From NCBI RefSeq assembly GCF_002741985.1, contig NZ_APHW01000109.1, positions 1 through 64,000 of the forward strand: 64,000 bases of DNA, read 5' to 3'. Shown here in pieces: positions 9,201 to 17,859 of the stretch. This stretch comes from Vibrio rotiferianus CAIM 577 = LMG 21460. Its GTDB lineage: Bacteria; Pseudomonadota; Gammaproteobacteria; Enterobacterales; Vibrionaceae. The notes under the pieces are model-generated. The model was not told the DNA's origin. It ran no database searches and saw only the letters and a list, made by a program, of their open reading frames with translations. Both the position numbers and the translations under genes were made by a program. Within the stretch, counting starts at the first letter, position 1, and every line of letters starts with the position of its first letter.

Positions 9201-9956
9201 TTACATTTGCTTAAGCATATTAAGCGTAATGTTGGCGGAGTTATCTGCGGTTGCCTTTTTTAAATCGGAATAAACAATATCCGCAGAACCATCTGCTTTA
9301 TCAGAAATTGTTCGAATGACCACATACGGCACTTTAAACGCTTCGGCCACTTGACCAAGTGCCGCACCTTCCATCTCTACTGCCATCGCATTGTATTCTT
9401 GATAGATGCCCGTCACTTTCACTTTGCTTGCAATAAACTGGTCACCAGATGCAATAATGCCACGATAAACGCTCTCTTTGCCTAAGGTTTCAACCGCCGC
9501 ATCAAACGCATACTTTTGCAGTGTTTTGTCTGCATAGAAGTAACGTTCTCGATAGTCAGGTAGCAGTCCCCTTGGCATATTAAATGCTGTTAGATCAACA
9601 TCATGCTGAACCAACCGTGTTGAAACCACTACATCGAGTGGGTCCAACTTAGGATCACTAGCACCAGCAATACCAGTAAAAATAAGTTGGTCAACACCAA
9701 AAGATTGAATCAAGAGTGTAGTTGTCATTGCGGCATTCACTTTACCAACGCCCGATTTAGTCACAACAACCGTTTTACCCTCTAACTCACCCGTGTAAAA
9801 GCGATGACTACCAATTTTTTTTACTTGTTGGTTTTGGATTTTTGGTAATAGCGCTTCAACTTCTACATCCATCGCACCGACAATACCGATGGTCGAACCT
9901 GCAACGGAAGGAAGTGAGTACGCAGCAAGCATTAGAGCAAGAGATTTCTTCAACAT
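9201..9956 (-). CDS. Exported MTA/SAH nucleosidase-like protein
   Basis: PNP_UDP_1-fold nucleosidase resembling Pfs/MtnN, with a signal peptide. The start at 9956 gives MLKKSLALMLAAYSLPSVAG followed by a mature domain beginning TIGIVGAMDVEVEALLP. The residues matching E. coli MTAN Glu12 (in GAMDVEVE), the ribose-binding Glu (AVEMEGAAL) and the catalytic Asp (TISDKAD) are all present, so an active enzyme splitting MTA or SAH is likely. The leader makes a periplasmic location likely, which is unusual because the housekeeping MtnN is cytoplasmic. A second, cytoplasmic copy is expected elsewhere. Longer upstream start at 10004 rejected because it would put a charged leader before the signal peptide. 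Confidence 0.85.
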   Translation of the reverse strand: MLKKSLALMLAAYSLPSVAGSTIGIVGAMDVEVEALLPKIQNQQVKKIGSHRFYTGELEGKTVVVTKSGVGKVNAAMTTTLLIQSFGVDQLIFTGIAGASDPKLDPLDVVVSTRLVQHDVDLTAFNMPRGLLPDYRERYFYADKTLQKYAFDAAVETLGKESVYRGIIASGDQFIASKVKVTGIYQEYNAMAVEMEGAALGQVAEAFKVPYVVIRTISDKADGSADIVYSDLKKATADNSANITLNMLKQM

Positions 9957-10092
9957 GGGGATCCTGAAATGTACCACGCGCCACCAAAGTGTGACGCGAC
10001 GCATATTATACAGTAGTCCACCCGATAAGTAATCGTTTGCAGTGACTTGTTAATACTGATTGTTTAAACAATTCCCAACTAATGATAATTCT

Positions 10093-10266
10093 TTAGGGCA
10101 TGTTGGCATTTCGAGGGCTAATCACTCGGTCTTTTGCTCGAATTGTCGGCATAAAGTACTCACAAGCGTTTCTTTTTGCATTAGTCGGCTGACCCCAAGC
10201 ATCACAAAGATCAACGCTACCTTTTTGGCGAGTAAACTGCCTGCACTGACCACATCGTTGACTCAT
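10093..10266 (-). CDS. Small four-cysteine protein (57 aa), NUDIX-linked
   Basis: A 57-codon minus-strand ORF (ATG 10266, stop 10093-10095) preceded by a strong GAGGAGAG Shine-Dalgarno. It starts MSQRCGQCRQFTRQKG and carries a CxxC pair plus Cys21 and Cys35, a possible small zinc or metal site. The ATG lies 9 bp after the stop of the NUDIX gene at 10276, so the two are probably co-transcribed. I do not recognise the family. Good start signals and the spacing make it a real gene rather than chance. Confidence 0.65.
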   Translation of the reverse strand: MSQRCGQCRQFTRQKGSVDLCDAWGQPTNAKRNACEYFMPTIRAKDRVISPRNANMP

Positions 10267-10275
10267 AATCTCTCC

Positions 10276-10893
10276 TCAATCCACATGCACTTGAAAATCT
10301 TCACTGTAAAAAGCATCGAACACCATATCAATGTCTCTCGGTAGCGTTCGGCTTTGAGAGAGTTGAGGGATCTTGTGTTGGTCAAAAAACTCAATCTCGG
10401 AGACTTCTATGTTTTCTTTTGGCTCACCAGAAACATACTCACATAAAAAAAACATTTTGTAGATATGGAACGGATAAGGTGGTTGATAATCGTGAATTGC
10501 CCTATCACGTATAGCGATCAGCTTTGGATTGGCAACAACTAAGCCAGATTCTTCTAATACTTCTCGAATTACTCCAGCACTCGGTGTTTCACATACGTCA
10601 GCCCAACCGCCAGGCAATGTCCAACCACCATCTTCACGTTCTCTCACCAGTAAAATCTTGCCATCTTTAATAACGCCAGCTCGAAGATCGACTTTCGGTG
10701 TCGGGTAACCTTTTTCAGCAATAAACAGGTTTTGAACATCAGCCACTGGTTTTTGGCTGATGTCAGCAAACATTTGATGTGCAATGGACTCGACCATTTT
10801 AAATCGTTCCAAATCAAAGACGTCTTTACTATACGCCTCCCCAGCTTGAGCAATTGCTTGAAGTTGCTTTGCCCAATCTAACCATTTCGACAT
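10276..10893 (-). CDS. NUDIX hydrolase with N-terminal helical domain
   Basis: A 205-residue protein starting MSKWLDWAKQLQAIAQAGE. Residues about 1-60 match the helical N-terminal domain found in a group of ADP-ribose/nucleotide-sugar NUDIX enzymes. The NUDIX box GGWADVCETPSAG-REVLEESG (about residues 100-122) has all the Glu ligands for Mg. The substrate is likely a nucleoside diphosphate linked to another group, but cannot be fixed from sequence. The ATG at 10893 was chosen over 10923 because the extra ten residues are not conserved-looking. Followed by the small Cys-rich ORF at 10093. Confidence 0.88.
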   Translation of the reverse strand: MSKWLDWAKQLQAIAQAGEAYSKDVFDLERFKMVESIAHQMFADISQKPVADVQNLFIAEKGYPTPKVDLRAGVIKDGKILLVREREDGGWTLPGGWADVCETPSAGVIREVLEESGLVVANPKLIAIRDRAIHDYQPPYPFHIYKMFFLCEYVSGEPKENIEVSEIEFFDQHKIPQLSQSRTLPRDIDMVFDAFYSEDFQVHVD

Positions 10894-11074
10894 ACACTTC
10901 CCTCTATTCGCTTTCCTTTTCAAAAAATAGCATAACCGACTGAAAGTGAAGTTTATTTTTGATCAAGTTTTCGCGAGGTATCGCTATTTAAAAGAAGGGC
11001 ATTTCAATATATTTTAGAGTGGGTCCAACTTATAAAAACTATCGCCCACACTACATTTGTTATTTGTTCGAACT

Positions 11075-11485
11075 CTACGTATTAAACACAGGCTTCAACG
11101 ACACTTTTAGTCGCTGATATTCACTTAATGCTATGCTGTCGACTTTTGTTGAAACTGGCGCTTTTATTATCGAATACCAATCAACCGATTCCGCTTCTAG
11201 ACTCTGAATATCACCTTGCCAGCTTGTAACGACATAATAGTGAATTAACTGCAGCTCGATCGTTGGGTGATATAAAGAGCACAAGTAACCAAACTGAGAG
11301 GGATTGATTTTCAGCTCTTCCTCCATCTCCCTGAATAAGGTTGTTTGCTGACACTCCCCCTGCTCCATGTGGCCACCAGGTATCGCAATTGCACCTGGAT
11401 CTGAGTCTTTATCCTTTGCTCTGGTTTCCAACAAAACTTGATCATCCTTGACTAGGATAAACGAGACACACTCATGAACTTCCAT
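11075..11485 (-). CDS. NUDIX hydrolase (MutT-like, 136 aa)
   Basis: A short single-domain NUDIX protein. The NUDIX box runs GGHMEQGECQQ-REMEEEL at about residues 37-59, with the metal-binding REMEEEL complete. It begins MEVHECVSFILVKDDQVLLE, the usual first strands of the fold. The substrate is unknown. It is separated from the other NUDIX gene by 180 bp and is probably its own unit. Both genes read on the minus strand. Confidence 0.85.
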   Translation of the reverse strand: MEVHECVSFILVKDDQVLLETRAKDKDSDPGAIAIPGGHMEQGECQQTTLFREMEEELKINPSQFGYLCSLYHPTIELQLIHYYVVTSWQGDIQSLEAESVDWYSIIKAPVSTKVDSIALSEYQRLKVSLKPVFNT

Positions 11486-12059
11486 CTTCTTCGCCTATTG
11501 GTAACAGTTTTCTAGCAAGCTAACACAAAACAGGTAAATGATGTGAGCTACGTAAGTGAATAAGTTGACAATATACAACAGCCTAGCTAAACACTTGGTT
11601 GAATATGCTTAATAATCCATAGTGGCAACCATTACATTCAGATTTTGCAAGTAATGGTTTGTTACGACTAGGATCACAGTCTAATAATTTTTTACGTAAT
11701 GCTGTCGCTGAAATAATCTAATTGAATTAAAAAGAGATTTTTATTAAAACGATAATTAAACGTTGTTTTATTTAATATCCTGCTTGGTAAATCTCAGTAA
11801 ACACAGTTTTATTAATTACTCAAATCGGATAGTATTTGTTCTGAAGATTTTTAAAGTCATCGATTAACCTCTTAATGTTGATTAATTTCAATCAGTTAGT
11901 TGAACAATATCCACCAAATACTAATCATATTTGAGTAATAGGTGTCACTACGCATAATAGGCAACATTGAGAATAGAATTAAATTGATGTACATGCTGTA
12001 TTAACGACTGCAAGAAGCGTTCGCTAAATTTGCTACACCAAGAGTTTTATTTAGTACAA
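11486..12059. other. Gene-free AT-rich intergenic stretch
   Basis: About 570 bp with no convincing ORF on either strand. It is strongly AT-rich from about 11690 to 12000 with many short AT palindromes (for example TTGATTAATTTCAATCA near 11878). It must contain the promoter of the exported transpeptidase-like gene, but I cannot place it reliably. The AT richness would suit H-NS binding. Confidence 0.5.
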
Positions 12060-12701
12060 ATGAAAAAGCTATTTTTATTATTGATATGGACATCACTGGC
12101 AGTCTCACCGTTTGCCTTTGCTCACCAATCAGAAAAAACGACAGAAACAAAAGCTACAAAGCAACTTGTTGAAAAGACATATAAAGAAGCCAAGTTGGGA
12201 GGTGTCATTGATTTTCATTTATTCAATGATGCGTTTTTAGCTTACAAGAAGACCTCAGACCGTAAAAAGCCTCTTTTAACTATCATCGATTACAGTAAAC
12301 CATCTACTGAAAAACGATTTTATGTGGTCGATTTAGACAAGAAGAAGCTTATTTTCAACACCTATGTCGCTCACGGTGTGAACAGCGGTAAGAAGACCGC
12401 GACGAAATTCTCTAATGTCGTGAACTCTCGTAAGACCTCTTTGGGGACGTTCTTAACCGACACCACTTACTATGGCTCTAATGGTTATTCGCTTCGCTTG
12501 GATGGCCTGACGTCTGGTGTTAACGACAAAGCACGTGAGCGATACATTGTGGTTCATGGTGCCGACTACGCTAACCCTTCATTTATACAAAAAAATGGTT
12601 ATCTTGGTCGCAGTTGGGGCTGCCCAGCTTTACCACAAAACCTTTCACGTGAAATCATCGATACGATTAAAGGTGGCAGTGTTATCTACGCCAGCGCATA
12701 A
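12060..12701 (+). CDS. Exported murein L,D-transpeptidase catalytic-domain protein
   Basis: A 213-residue exported protein of the YkuD-related family (Pfam L,D-transpeptidase catalytic domain family 2). The ATG at 12060 gives a signal peptide MKKLFLLLIWTSLAVSPFAFA. The catalytic region reads YIVVHGADYA and later GRSWGCPAL, giving the His and the SxGC nucleophile cysteine of the family. It probably cross-links or trims peptidoglycan stem peptides in the periplasm. A TTG at 12030 would extend it by ten residues and spoil the signal peptide. It stands alone, with a terminator just downstream. Confidence 0.87.
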   Translation: MKKLFLLLIWTSLAVSPFAFAHQSEKTTETKATKQLVEKTYKEAKLGGVIDFHLFNDAFLAYKKTSDRKKPLLTIIDYSKPSTEKRFYVVDLDKKKLIFNTYVAHGVNSGKKTATKFSNVVNSRKTSLGTFLTDTTYYGSNGYSLRLDGLTSGVNDKARERYIVVHGADYANPSFIQKNGYLGRSWGCPALPQNLSREIIDTIKGGSVIYASA

Positions 12702-12723
12702 GGGTTCTTGAACTAACTTTGAA

Positions 12724-12749
12724 AAGGGAGCATATCAGCTCCCTTTTTA
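12724..12749 (+). terminator. Rho-independent terminator
   Basis: AAAAGGGAGC and GCTCCCTTTTT make a GC stem followed by T residues 22 bp after the transpeptidase stop codon. Confidence 0.85.
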
Positions 12750-12853
12750 ATATGACAAAAAACTGTTCATCCTTTTAGCAAGTCGTTAGTATACGCAAGC
12801 GCCACCTTCAGGTAGCAAACGAATATCGATTCCATTGTGTTTTAGGGTTAGTT

Positions 12854-13365
12854 TTGGTTCACGTATTTCGCCTTTTGCTTTTGTTGTCACTCTCCCTGTT
12901 CTCAGGGCAAATGCTTGCAGCGCAAAACTACCAATACTCAGCAGCCCAACACACATATTCAGAGAAGCTCTCTAAGCTAACTCACGTAATAAAAACGCCC
13001 TGTTGCGCGTGGAAGGCTCATGACTCTTGGAGCCAAGAAGGTTACTTTGGCCACTTAAAGCGTGATCTGCTTGGCCTACTGCCATACAGACGTTCATCTA
13101 ACAACGATGGTAAGCCCGTATCGAGTATTTCTCCGAACTACCATTTACTTGTTGCCTTCTCCCCCCCCAGCCCTTTTGGAGATTGCCCTTAAAGCAGTCC
13201 CTTTACCTAATAATGCAGACTTGTTCGCTAGCAATGGAGGTCATCACCTACCAGGCTGGAAGCAAGCTAACTTACTTTACGTATTCAAAAACAGTCGCGA
13301 CTTATAGCTCGCGCATCGACTGTACTGACATCAAAATGGAAACCGTCAGTATTAGCCATGGATGA
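12854..13365 (+). pseudogene. Small exported protein, frame broken at a C8 run
   Basis: The first frame begins near 12854 (TTG; exact start uncertain) with a hydrophobic leader LLLLLSLSLFSGQMLAA, as in secreted proteins, then runs to eight Cs at 13161-13168 and stops soon after at 13190-13192. If the run had six Cs the frame would continue to the stop at 13363-13365, giving about 169 residues ending TDIKMETVSISHG. If it had seven Cs another frame would run to 13307. Six agrees with five other C8/G8 breaks in this window. I recognise no family. It is either a frameshifted gene or a sequence error. Confidence 0.55.
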
Positions 13366-13396
13366 TCTCTTCTAAAATTAACTCGAGATCCTGATT

Positions 13397-13714
13397 ATGA
13401 AAAAAATCGTGACTGTTACCGCTCTGGCTTTTGTTTCTTTATTCACTGCTACGGCTATGGCCGCTAAAACTGAAGATATGAGTGATATGACATTGCTAGA
13501 GTGTGCGAATGCATCCAACATTAGAACCGCGGTACCTGAACATCGTGCTATGTTCCGCCATTACTTAATAACCAAGCGCGGCTATACCTTTAGCCAATTG
13601 TCCTCTGCTGAGACCGAGTTCAAAGCAAAAGGTATAGATGAAGGAGAACTCACACAGTTTTACCAGAATGAATGTAAAGAAGCCGGTGAACTGCTCTACA
13701 ATGCCGGATACTAA
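13397..13714 (+). CDS. Small exported protein of unknown function
   Basis: 105 residues, starting MKKIVTVTALAFVSLFTATAMAA, a clear Sec signal peptide cleaved after AMA. The mature part (about 82 residues) contains two cysteines, CANAS and NECKEAG, which may form a disulfide, and is otherwise helical and charged. I do not recognise the family. It follows the broken exported gene and has its own terminator. Confidence 0.75.
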   Translation: MKKIVTVTALAFVSLFTATAMAAKTEDMSDMTLLECANASNIRTAVPEHRAMFRHYLITKRGYTFSQLSSAETEFKAKGIDEGELTQFYQNECKEAGELLYNAGY

Positions 13715-13730
13715 TTAAACTGACTTGAAT

Positions 13731-13760
13731 TAAAAAGGCGCTACCACAGCGCCTTTTTAA
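13731..13760. terminator. Rho-independent terminator
   Basis: AAAAAGGCGCT and AGCGCCTTTTT form a symmetric stem with A and T flanks between the exported-protein gene and the converging DedA gene, so it probably works in both directions. Confidence 0.85.
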
Positions 13761-13792
13761 TTTTTGATGCACATTTAAACACACAAATGAAG

Positions 13793-14473
13793 CTACTGAG
13801 GAAGTTGCGGAGTTGCCTTTGACTTGCTCCATGTTTTACGCACTTTAACAATAATGAAGCTCATAATGGCAATGGTTAGCGTGATTACTGGTGCTGCCAT
13901 CAACCCCATGGTGACTAATTTGCTGATGTTTTCTGGTAACAAAGGTAACAACATACCAAAGCCACAAAGCAACAACGTCCATAACAATGCGCTTAACCAC
14001 GAGAAATAGTGAAACTTGTTCACCTTCTTGCCTCTAATTCCCATCATTAACGGTAGCAATGACCGTACGACAGGAACGAAACGAGCACAAAACAGCGCAA
14101 TCAATCCGTGTTTACCTAAAAGCACGTCCACTTGGTGAAGGCGTCTTTCAGGCACTGCATTTACCCAGCCTTGCACTTTAGGCAGGCGGTTTAGCCATTT
14201 CCCTTGAAAATACGCAGCCCAACTACCAAACGCTGCGGATACCGTTAGCAATAGCAATATGAATACCGGGTCCAGAATCCCGACTGCAGCAAGGGTACCA
14301 GACAAAACAACCACACTGTCACAAGGGAAAGGAGCCGCTGGTATAAAGCCACTCTCTAAAAATATCAACATGCCTACTACAAAGTAGATCAAACCCGCAC
14401 TACCGGGCGCCATCAAAGCAGAAAAATCTTGGTGCCATAGAGCTAACAAGACATCTAAAATAGAATCAAACAT
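13793..14473 (-). CDS. DedA-family membrane protein
   Basis: 226-residue polytopic membrane protein. The motif FLESGFIPAAPFPCDSVVVLSG near the N-terminus and the later RFVPVVRSLLPLMMGI match the conserved Glu-Pro loop and Arg-Pro loop of DedA/VTT (SNARE-associated) proteins, which flip lipids such as undecaprenyl phosphate or phosphatidylethanolamine. The start at 14473 follows TGGAGAAG at good spacing; the upstream ATG at 14503 was not chosen. Confidence 0.88.
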   Translation of the reverse strand: MFDSILDVLLALWHQDFSALMAPGSAGLIYFVVGMLIFLESGFIPAAPFPCDSVVVLSGTLAAVGILDPVFILLLLTVSAAFGSWAAYFQGKWLNRLPKVQGWVNAVPERRLHQVDVLLGKHGLIALFCARFVPVVRSLLPLMMGIRGKKVNKFHYFSWLSALLWTLLLCGFGMLLPLLPENISKLVTMGLMAAPVITLTIAIMSFIIVKVRKTWSKSKATPQLPQ

Positions 14474-14518
14474 ATACTTCTCCAAATTATTCCAATAAAT
14501 CAAAACGTTAAGATTTGA

Positions 14519-14950
14519 CTATTGATAATGAATAAATCGGTATAGCAAGTTTGCCTCTTCTAGACCCCGAGCTCGAGTATTGTGGTTCGTATCCATTGCG
14601 CGATGCAGCATTGCATAAGCACAGCGTAAAGCATTTGATAGAGATTGCTCTGATTGCGACACCCAAACGCTCGTTGTACGAACAGTCTCATTGTAAAGGG
14701 GCGGACGATCTTGAGTGGTTATTGGACGAGTAGAATTTAAGCGGAGTTGCTGGCGACCTTGGAGAGATGCATTTAACTCCCGGAAAAAGAAAGTCGTTCT
14801 GAGCTTTTCTTCTTCGATATGCTCTAGCCCTGCTGGCGTGGCGAAATGGGATTGTCGGAAAGCATTACTCTGCCCTGATGCAAACACCAAACCAGAAAAA
14901 ACAAGAGTGAGCAAACCAAACAGGAAGGTACGCACCAAGGGGAGCCTCAA
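14519..14950 (-). CDS. Exported protein of unknown function (143 aa)
   Basis: Starts MRLPLVRTFLFGLLTLVFSGLVFASG, a signal peptide, followed by a basic, Gln/Arg-rich helical domain with one cysteine. No recognised family. It ends 45 bp before the DedA gene on the same strand, so the two may be co-transcribed. It lies just downstream of a lipoprotein gene on the same strand. The frame is open and codon use fits neighbouring genes. Confidence 0.7.
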   Translation of the reverse strand: MRLPLVRTFLFGLLTLVFSGLVFASGQSNAFRQSHFATPAGLEHIEEEKLRTTFFFRELNASLQGRQQLRLNSTRPITTQDRPPLYNETVRTTSVWVSQSEQSLSNALRCAYAMLHRAMDTNHNTRARGLEEANLLYRFIHYQ

Positions 14951-15048
14951 ACGTAACGATAAGACGTTTTAGCCCCACTTGAAGCGCAATGCAAATGAAA
15001 TTCTCACATCACAATAATTTGGTCATAGTTTGATATCAAAGTGCCGTT

Positions 15049-15570
15049 TTATTGCTCTTTTGGTGGGTACAACTCAAACATTTTTTGCACTTCTTCTGAG
15101 ATAAACTCTTCACGCTTTTCAGTACTCATGGATTCCGTCAACTTACGTTTCGATATGGCTTTCCAAACAACTTGATTCGCTTTGGTATCGACCAGCTCTA
15201 CGACTAAGTTGCCATACTTTCTTTCACGATACCTTTCTGGGCTAGAGACAGCGACTCCAAAACTATTCCAGCCATACCCCACACCAAACGAAGTACCAGA
15301 TGATACAAGCTCAGATTCCTGCTGAATATCATGATGGATATACAAATCCCCTCCTGCCTCCACCATAGAAAGACCTTTGCTCTGCAGTTGCCCTTCAATA
15401 GCATCTTCGATTCGACGAGCGTCAAGACTCATAGGCGATGAACCTTTCTCACCAAAATCAAAAGTCTTATACAGCGTGAAGTCGGCTTGCTTGTCGACAT
15501 CGGTACTAACCGTAGTACAAGCGCCTAGCATCAAAGCCAGTAACGATGCGCCAATTGCTCTTTTCAACAT
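15049..15570 (-). CDS. DUF4136-type lipoprotein
   Basis: 173-residue lipoprotein. The start at 15570 gives MLKRAIGASLLALMLGACTTVSTDVD; the lipobox LGAC puts the acylated Cys at residue 19. The mature domain begins DKQADFTLYKTFDF and ends with QVVWKAISKRKL and IKLFELYPP-like residues, the DUF4136 pattern. Function of the family is not known; it is an envelope lipoprotein. Upstream start at 15609 would hide the lipobox behind a Cys-rich leader. Confidence 0.85.
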   Translation of the reverse strand: MLKRAIGASLLALMLGACTTVSTDVDKQADFTLYKTFDFGEKGSSPMSLDARRIEDAIEGQLQSKGLSMVEAGGDLYIHHDIQQESELVSSGTSFGVGYGWNSFGVAVSSPERYRERKYGNLVVELVDTKANQVVWKAISKRKLTESMSTEKREEFISEEVQKMFELYPPKEQ

Positions 15571-15792
15571 AACATCAGTCCTCTCACAATTATTGATACA
15601 CCAACACACGGCTTTGAGCTATCGAAAACAGAATTCTCTCAGTACGAGTTGGTATTAGATTGTTTAATAGGTACTTATTCGAGTGTTGACCACAAAGCTT
15701 AACAATTCAAATTGTCGACATGAGTTCACATCGATTTTGAGGGGAGCAAAGATATTCTGTGTAATGCGAGGTCGTTGGTTAGCTAACTGATG

Positions 15793-16064
15793 GCTAGCTT
15801 CCCGCCACCCATCTTTATCAACACACCCTAATATCAACAAACTATCTGCTTTTGTGCGCTTGGCATTCTTGATGTTCATTGTCAGAGCGTAAATCCCTTC
15901 AGATCTCAATGGCTATTACCTAGATTTTACCACTTGTCTATCGCGACAAGAGCCAACTAAGGCCTCGCAATGTATTAGCATTTGGCATTTATAGTAGTGC
16001 CTGTCTTTGCTACTTGTCGTGTTGTATAAGCATGTGGCCTTTTTAGCAGCGCCTGTCCTTGTTA
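15793..16064 (+). repeat. RAYT 3'-tail repeat copy A, with an extra short tail
   Basis: This copy runs from CTTCCCGCCACCC to GTGCCTGTCTTTGC (to about 16012), then a second short copy of the tail ends CCTGTCCTTGTTA at 16064. It matches the sequence 3' of the RAYT gene at 19836-20051: GCTTGGCAATTC-like block, TTCATTGTCAGAGCGTAAA, and the terminal GCATGTGGCCTTT...CCTGTCC. 15571-15792 holds nothing I can assign. Confidence 0.8.
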
Positions 16065-16079
16065 ATTCCATTGCTATTT

Positions 16080-16532
16080 TTATTCTGTTCTAAGTTCAAC
16101 ATACTCTTCTAAGAACTTTTCAAAAGAATCATATATTACTCTATCAACTTTCTGCTTGAACAGGTTATAACTAACGATCTTACCAAATCCATCGGGCAAT
16201 AAGTTAATACACCAGCAAACTTCATCTTCCTTTAAATATATAACAGCTAAATAATCAGGCAATCCAAAATCGCGTCTACAATAAAATGTATCAAACAGTA
16301 TGCTACCATGAGATTCTGCTAGTGCATTATCAGCGATGATTCCTGATATCTCTTCTTCTACAGAGCCTCCCCCACCGACTAAGCGGAAAAAGTTCTTCAA
16401 TGATTCAGGAAATATCGCTCCCAACTCCAACTCTAAGATTTCAATTTGCTCATCACTAGCCTCTCCTAGCCAAAAAATCTCATCATCAGCATTGTCATTT
16501 AAATTATCTATTAACTCAGCTATTGTTTTCAT
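16080..16532 (-). CDS. SUKH (SMI1/KNR4) immunity protein, orphan
   Basis: A 150-residue acidic protein with the SUKH fold pattern: E-rich N-terminal helix, LELELGAIFPESLKNFFRLVGGGG, then a beta region and C-terminal FEKFLEEYVEL. SUKH proteins are immunity proteins in polymorphic toxin systems. The gene starts 7 bp after the stop of a toxin remnant (16540-16593), as expected for an Rhs tip/immunity pair. The repeat end CCTGTCCTTGTTA lies 15 bp after its stop. The cognate toxin is mostly lost, so it is probably an orphan immunity gene. Confidence 0.85.
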   Translation of the reverse strand: MKTIAELIDNLNDNADDEIFWLGEASDEQIEILELELGAIFPESLKNFFRLVGGGGSVEEEISGIIADNALAESHGSILFDTFYCRRDFGLPDYLAVIYLKEDEVCWCINLLPDGFGKIVSYNLFKQKVDRVIYDSFEKFLEEYVELRTE

Positions 16533-16539
16533 TATTACC

Positions 16540-16593
16540 TCACAAAAAATCTAACATCGGTCCAGGCTCTTTACCAATTACATGGTGCATAGT
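16540..16593 (-). pseudogene. Remnant of an Rhs toxin C-terminus
   Basis: Seventeen codons ending TGA at 16540-16542, reading MHHVIGKEPGPMLDFL, directly upstream of the SUKH gene. The HH is typical of HNH/GHH-like toxin tips but too little remains to name it. It is cut at 16593 by the left REP end TTGAAGGGACAG of the deleted RAYT element. Confidence 0.6.
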
Positions 16594-17113
16594 TGAAGGG
16601 ACAGTCATCACAAAGGATGGCAAAGGCCACTTTTGGGAAAACCGCTTTAAAAGCCAAGCCCTGCTAGACGAACAGGCTCTTGCGGCAGCGATGGCGTACG
16701 TCGATTTAAATCCACTTAGAGCACGTATTGCAGACACACCAGAAGCCTCTGACTATACCTCGATTCAGGCAAGATTAGAGGCACTGAATCATCAGCAACC
16801 GACGGCACCTTGTCTTCATCCATTTATCGGCAATCCCCCCAATGAAGCCATCGACGGTATTCCATTCCGTCTGATGGACTATATCGAACTCGTTGATTGG
16901 ACAGCGCGTCAATACCGAGACAACAAAGCCAGTATGGGAATACATATTCCACCGATATTACAACGTCTGAATATCAGCCAGCGAAACTGGCTGGAGGCAT
17001 GCATTCAGTTAGAGCGTCGCCGCAGTACAGCTGTAGGCTGCCAAGAAAGTGCAGAACAGGCGAAGCTCAACTTGAACAAACGTCGTATACATTTACTTCG
17101 ATTGGATAGCTAG
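16593..17113 (+). pseudogene. RAYT transposase, internally deleted copy
   Basis: The left REP end TTGAAGGGACAGTCATCAC at 16593-16619 is fused directly to the C-terminal half of the RAYT gene: GKGHFWENRFKSQALLDE through AMAYVDLNPLRA to the stop near 17113. The sequence is nearly identical to 19342-19835 of the full gene, but the N-terminal region with the HUH motif is missing, so it cannot be active. It keeps both element ends, so it could be moved by the intact transposase. An intact C6 run at 16835-16840 does not disturb the frame. Confidence 0.85.
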
Positions 17114-17329
17114 CTTCCCGTCCTCCATCTTTATCATCACGCCCTAAGCTAAACAAAGAGTCAACTTGTTAGCGCTTGGCAATTCCGACTATTCATTGTC
17201 AGAGCGTAAACCCGTTCAAATATCACTCGTTACTGCCTAGATTTGGCCACTTACCTGTTGTGACAAGAACCAACCAAGGCATCGCGCAGTATAAGCATGC
17301 GACCTTTATAATAGTGTCTGTCCTTGTTA
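17114..17329 (+). repeat. RAYT 3'-tail repeat copy B
   Basis: Follows the deleted RAYT copy and ends TGTCTGTCCTTGTTA at 17329. Nearly identical to the tail of the intact element. The SUKH gene 17346-17750 stops 17 bp beyond this end. Confidence 0.85.
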
Positions 17330-17345
17330 TTTTCTTTATTACTTG

Positions 17346-17750
17346 TTAATTTTCTCTATAGTCGAGAGTCTTTCCCTTAAAATCAATTAAGAGTTGTTGC
17401 AAACTGTCAGCAGATTTCTTCATTGACTCCACGTCCATTGACCCCATATCAACTTCATAAACAAAGTCTTCATCGCTATTCATAACAAGTGCAATACCGC
17501 CGCTATTATCACCAACCATTACATAACCTGGCAAGTATTCCTGTACTTCATAATCATTATTTCTTACTTCGATTTCCTCAATCTCCAATAGGACCAACTC
17601 TTCACCACTATATAATCCATTTGATAATCTCAAAAACTGGAGGTAAGGCAGTGGTATGTCCAACTTCATTTCGGACGCTTTCTGGTCAAGCTCACGGTCA
17701 CTTATTGCCCTATTCAGATGATATATTTTTTCAAGGCTAGCTCTATCCAT
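17346..17750 (-). CDS. SUKH-type immunity protein, orphan
   Basis: 134 residues with the SMI1/KNR4 pattern: YLQFLRLSNGLYSGEELVLLEIEEIE, then GYVMVGDNSGGIALVMN and an acidic C-terminus, typical of SUKH immunity proteins for Rhs/CdiA tips. It starts about 22 bp after the stop of a toxin remnant (17773-17859). A repeat end lies just beyond its stop. The cognate toxin is reduced to its last residues. Confidence 0.82.
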   Translation of the reverse strand: MDRASLEKIYHLNRAISDRELDQKASEMKLDIPLPYLQFLRLSNGLYSGEELVLLEIEEIEVRNNDYEVQEYLPGYVMVGDNSGGIALVMNSDEDFVYEVDMGSMDVESMKKSADSLQQLLIDFKGKTLDYREN

Positions 17751-17772
17751 CTTTAGGTCGCTCTTTATTCAC

Positions 17773-17859
17773 TTAAAATATTTGTAGTTTTTTTATTGTT
17801 TTTCTAACACTTTCTTCAGGAACTCCTGCTGCTCTCATTTGTCTCGCCAGCGAGCGAAT
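17773..17859 (-). pseudogene. Remnant of an Rhs toxin C-terminus
   Basis: Reads IRSLARQMRAAGVPEESVRK to TAA at 17773-17775, about 28 codons of a helical, basic toxin end. Cut at 17859 by the REP end ATTGAAGGGACAGG. It lies 22 bp upstream of the SUKH gene, as a toxin tip should. Family not recognised. Confidence 0.6.

Noticed and set aside
10060..10344. Plus-strand ORF of 94 codons
   Set aside because: It lies opposite the small Cys-rich ORF and the NUDIX gene end and has no good start signal; the minus-strand reading is better.
12854..13192. A complete 112-residue exported protein
   Set aside because: The last residues after SPP come from a frame shifted at C8; the longer frame with C6 is more convincing.
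15664..15909. Minus-strand ORF of 81 codons
   Set aside because: It runs through repeat copy A and is explained by the repeat.
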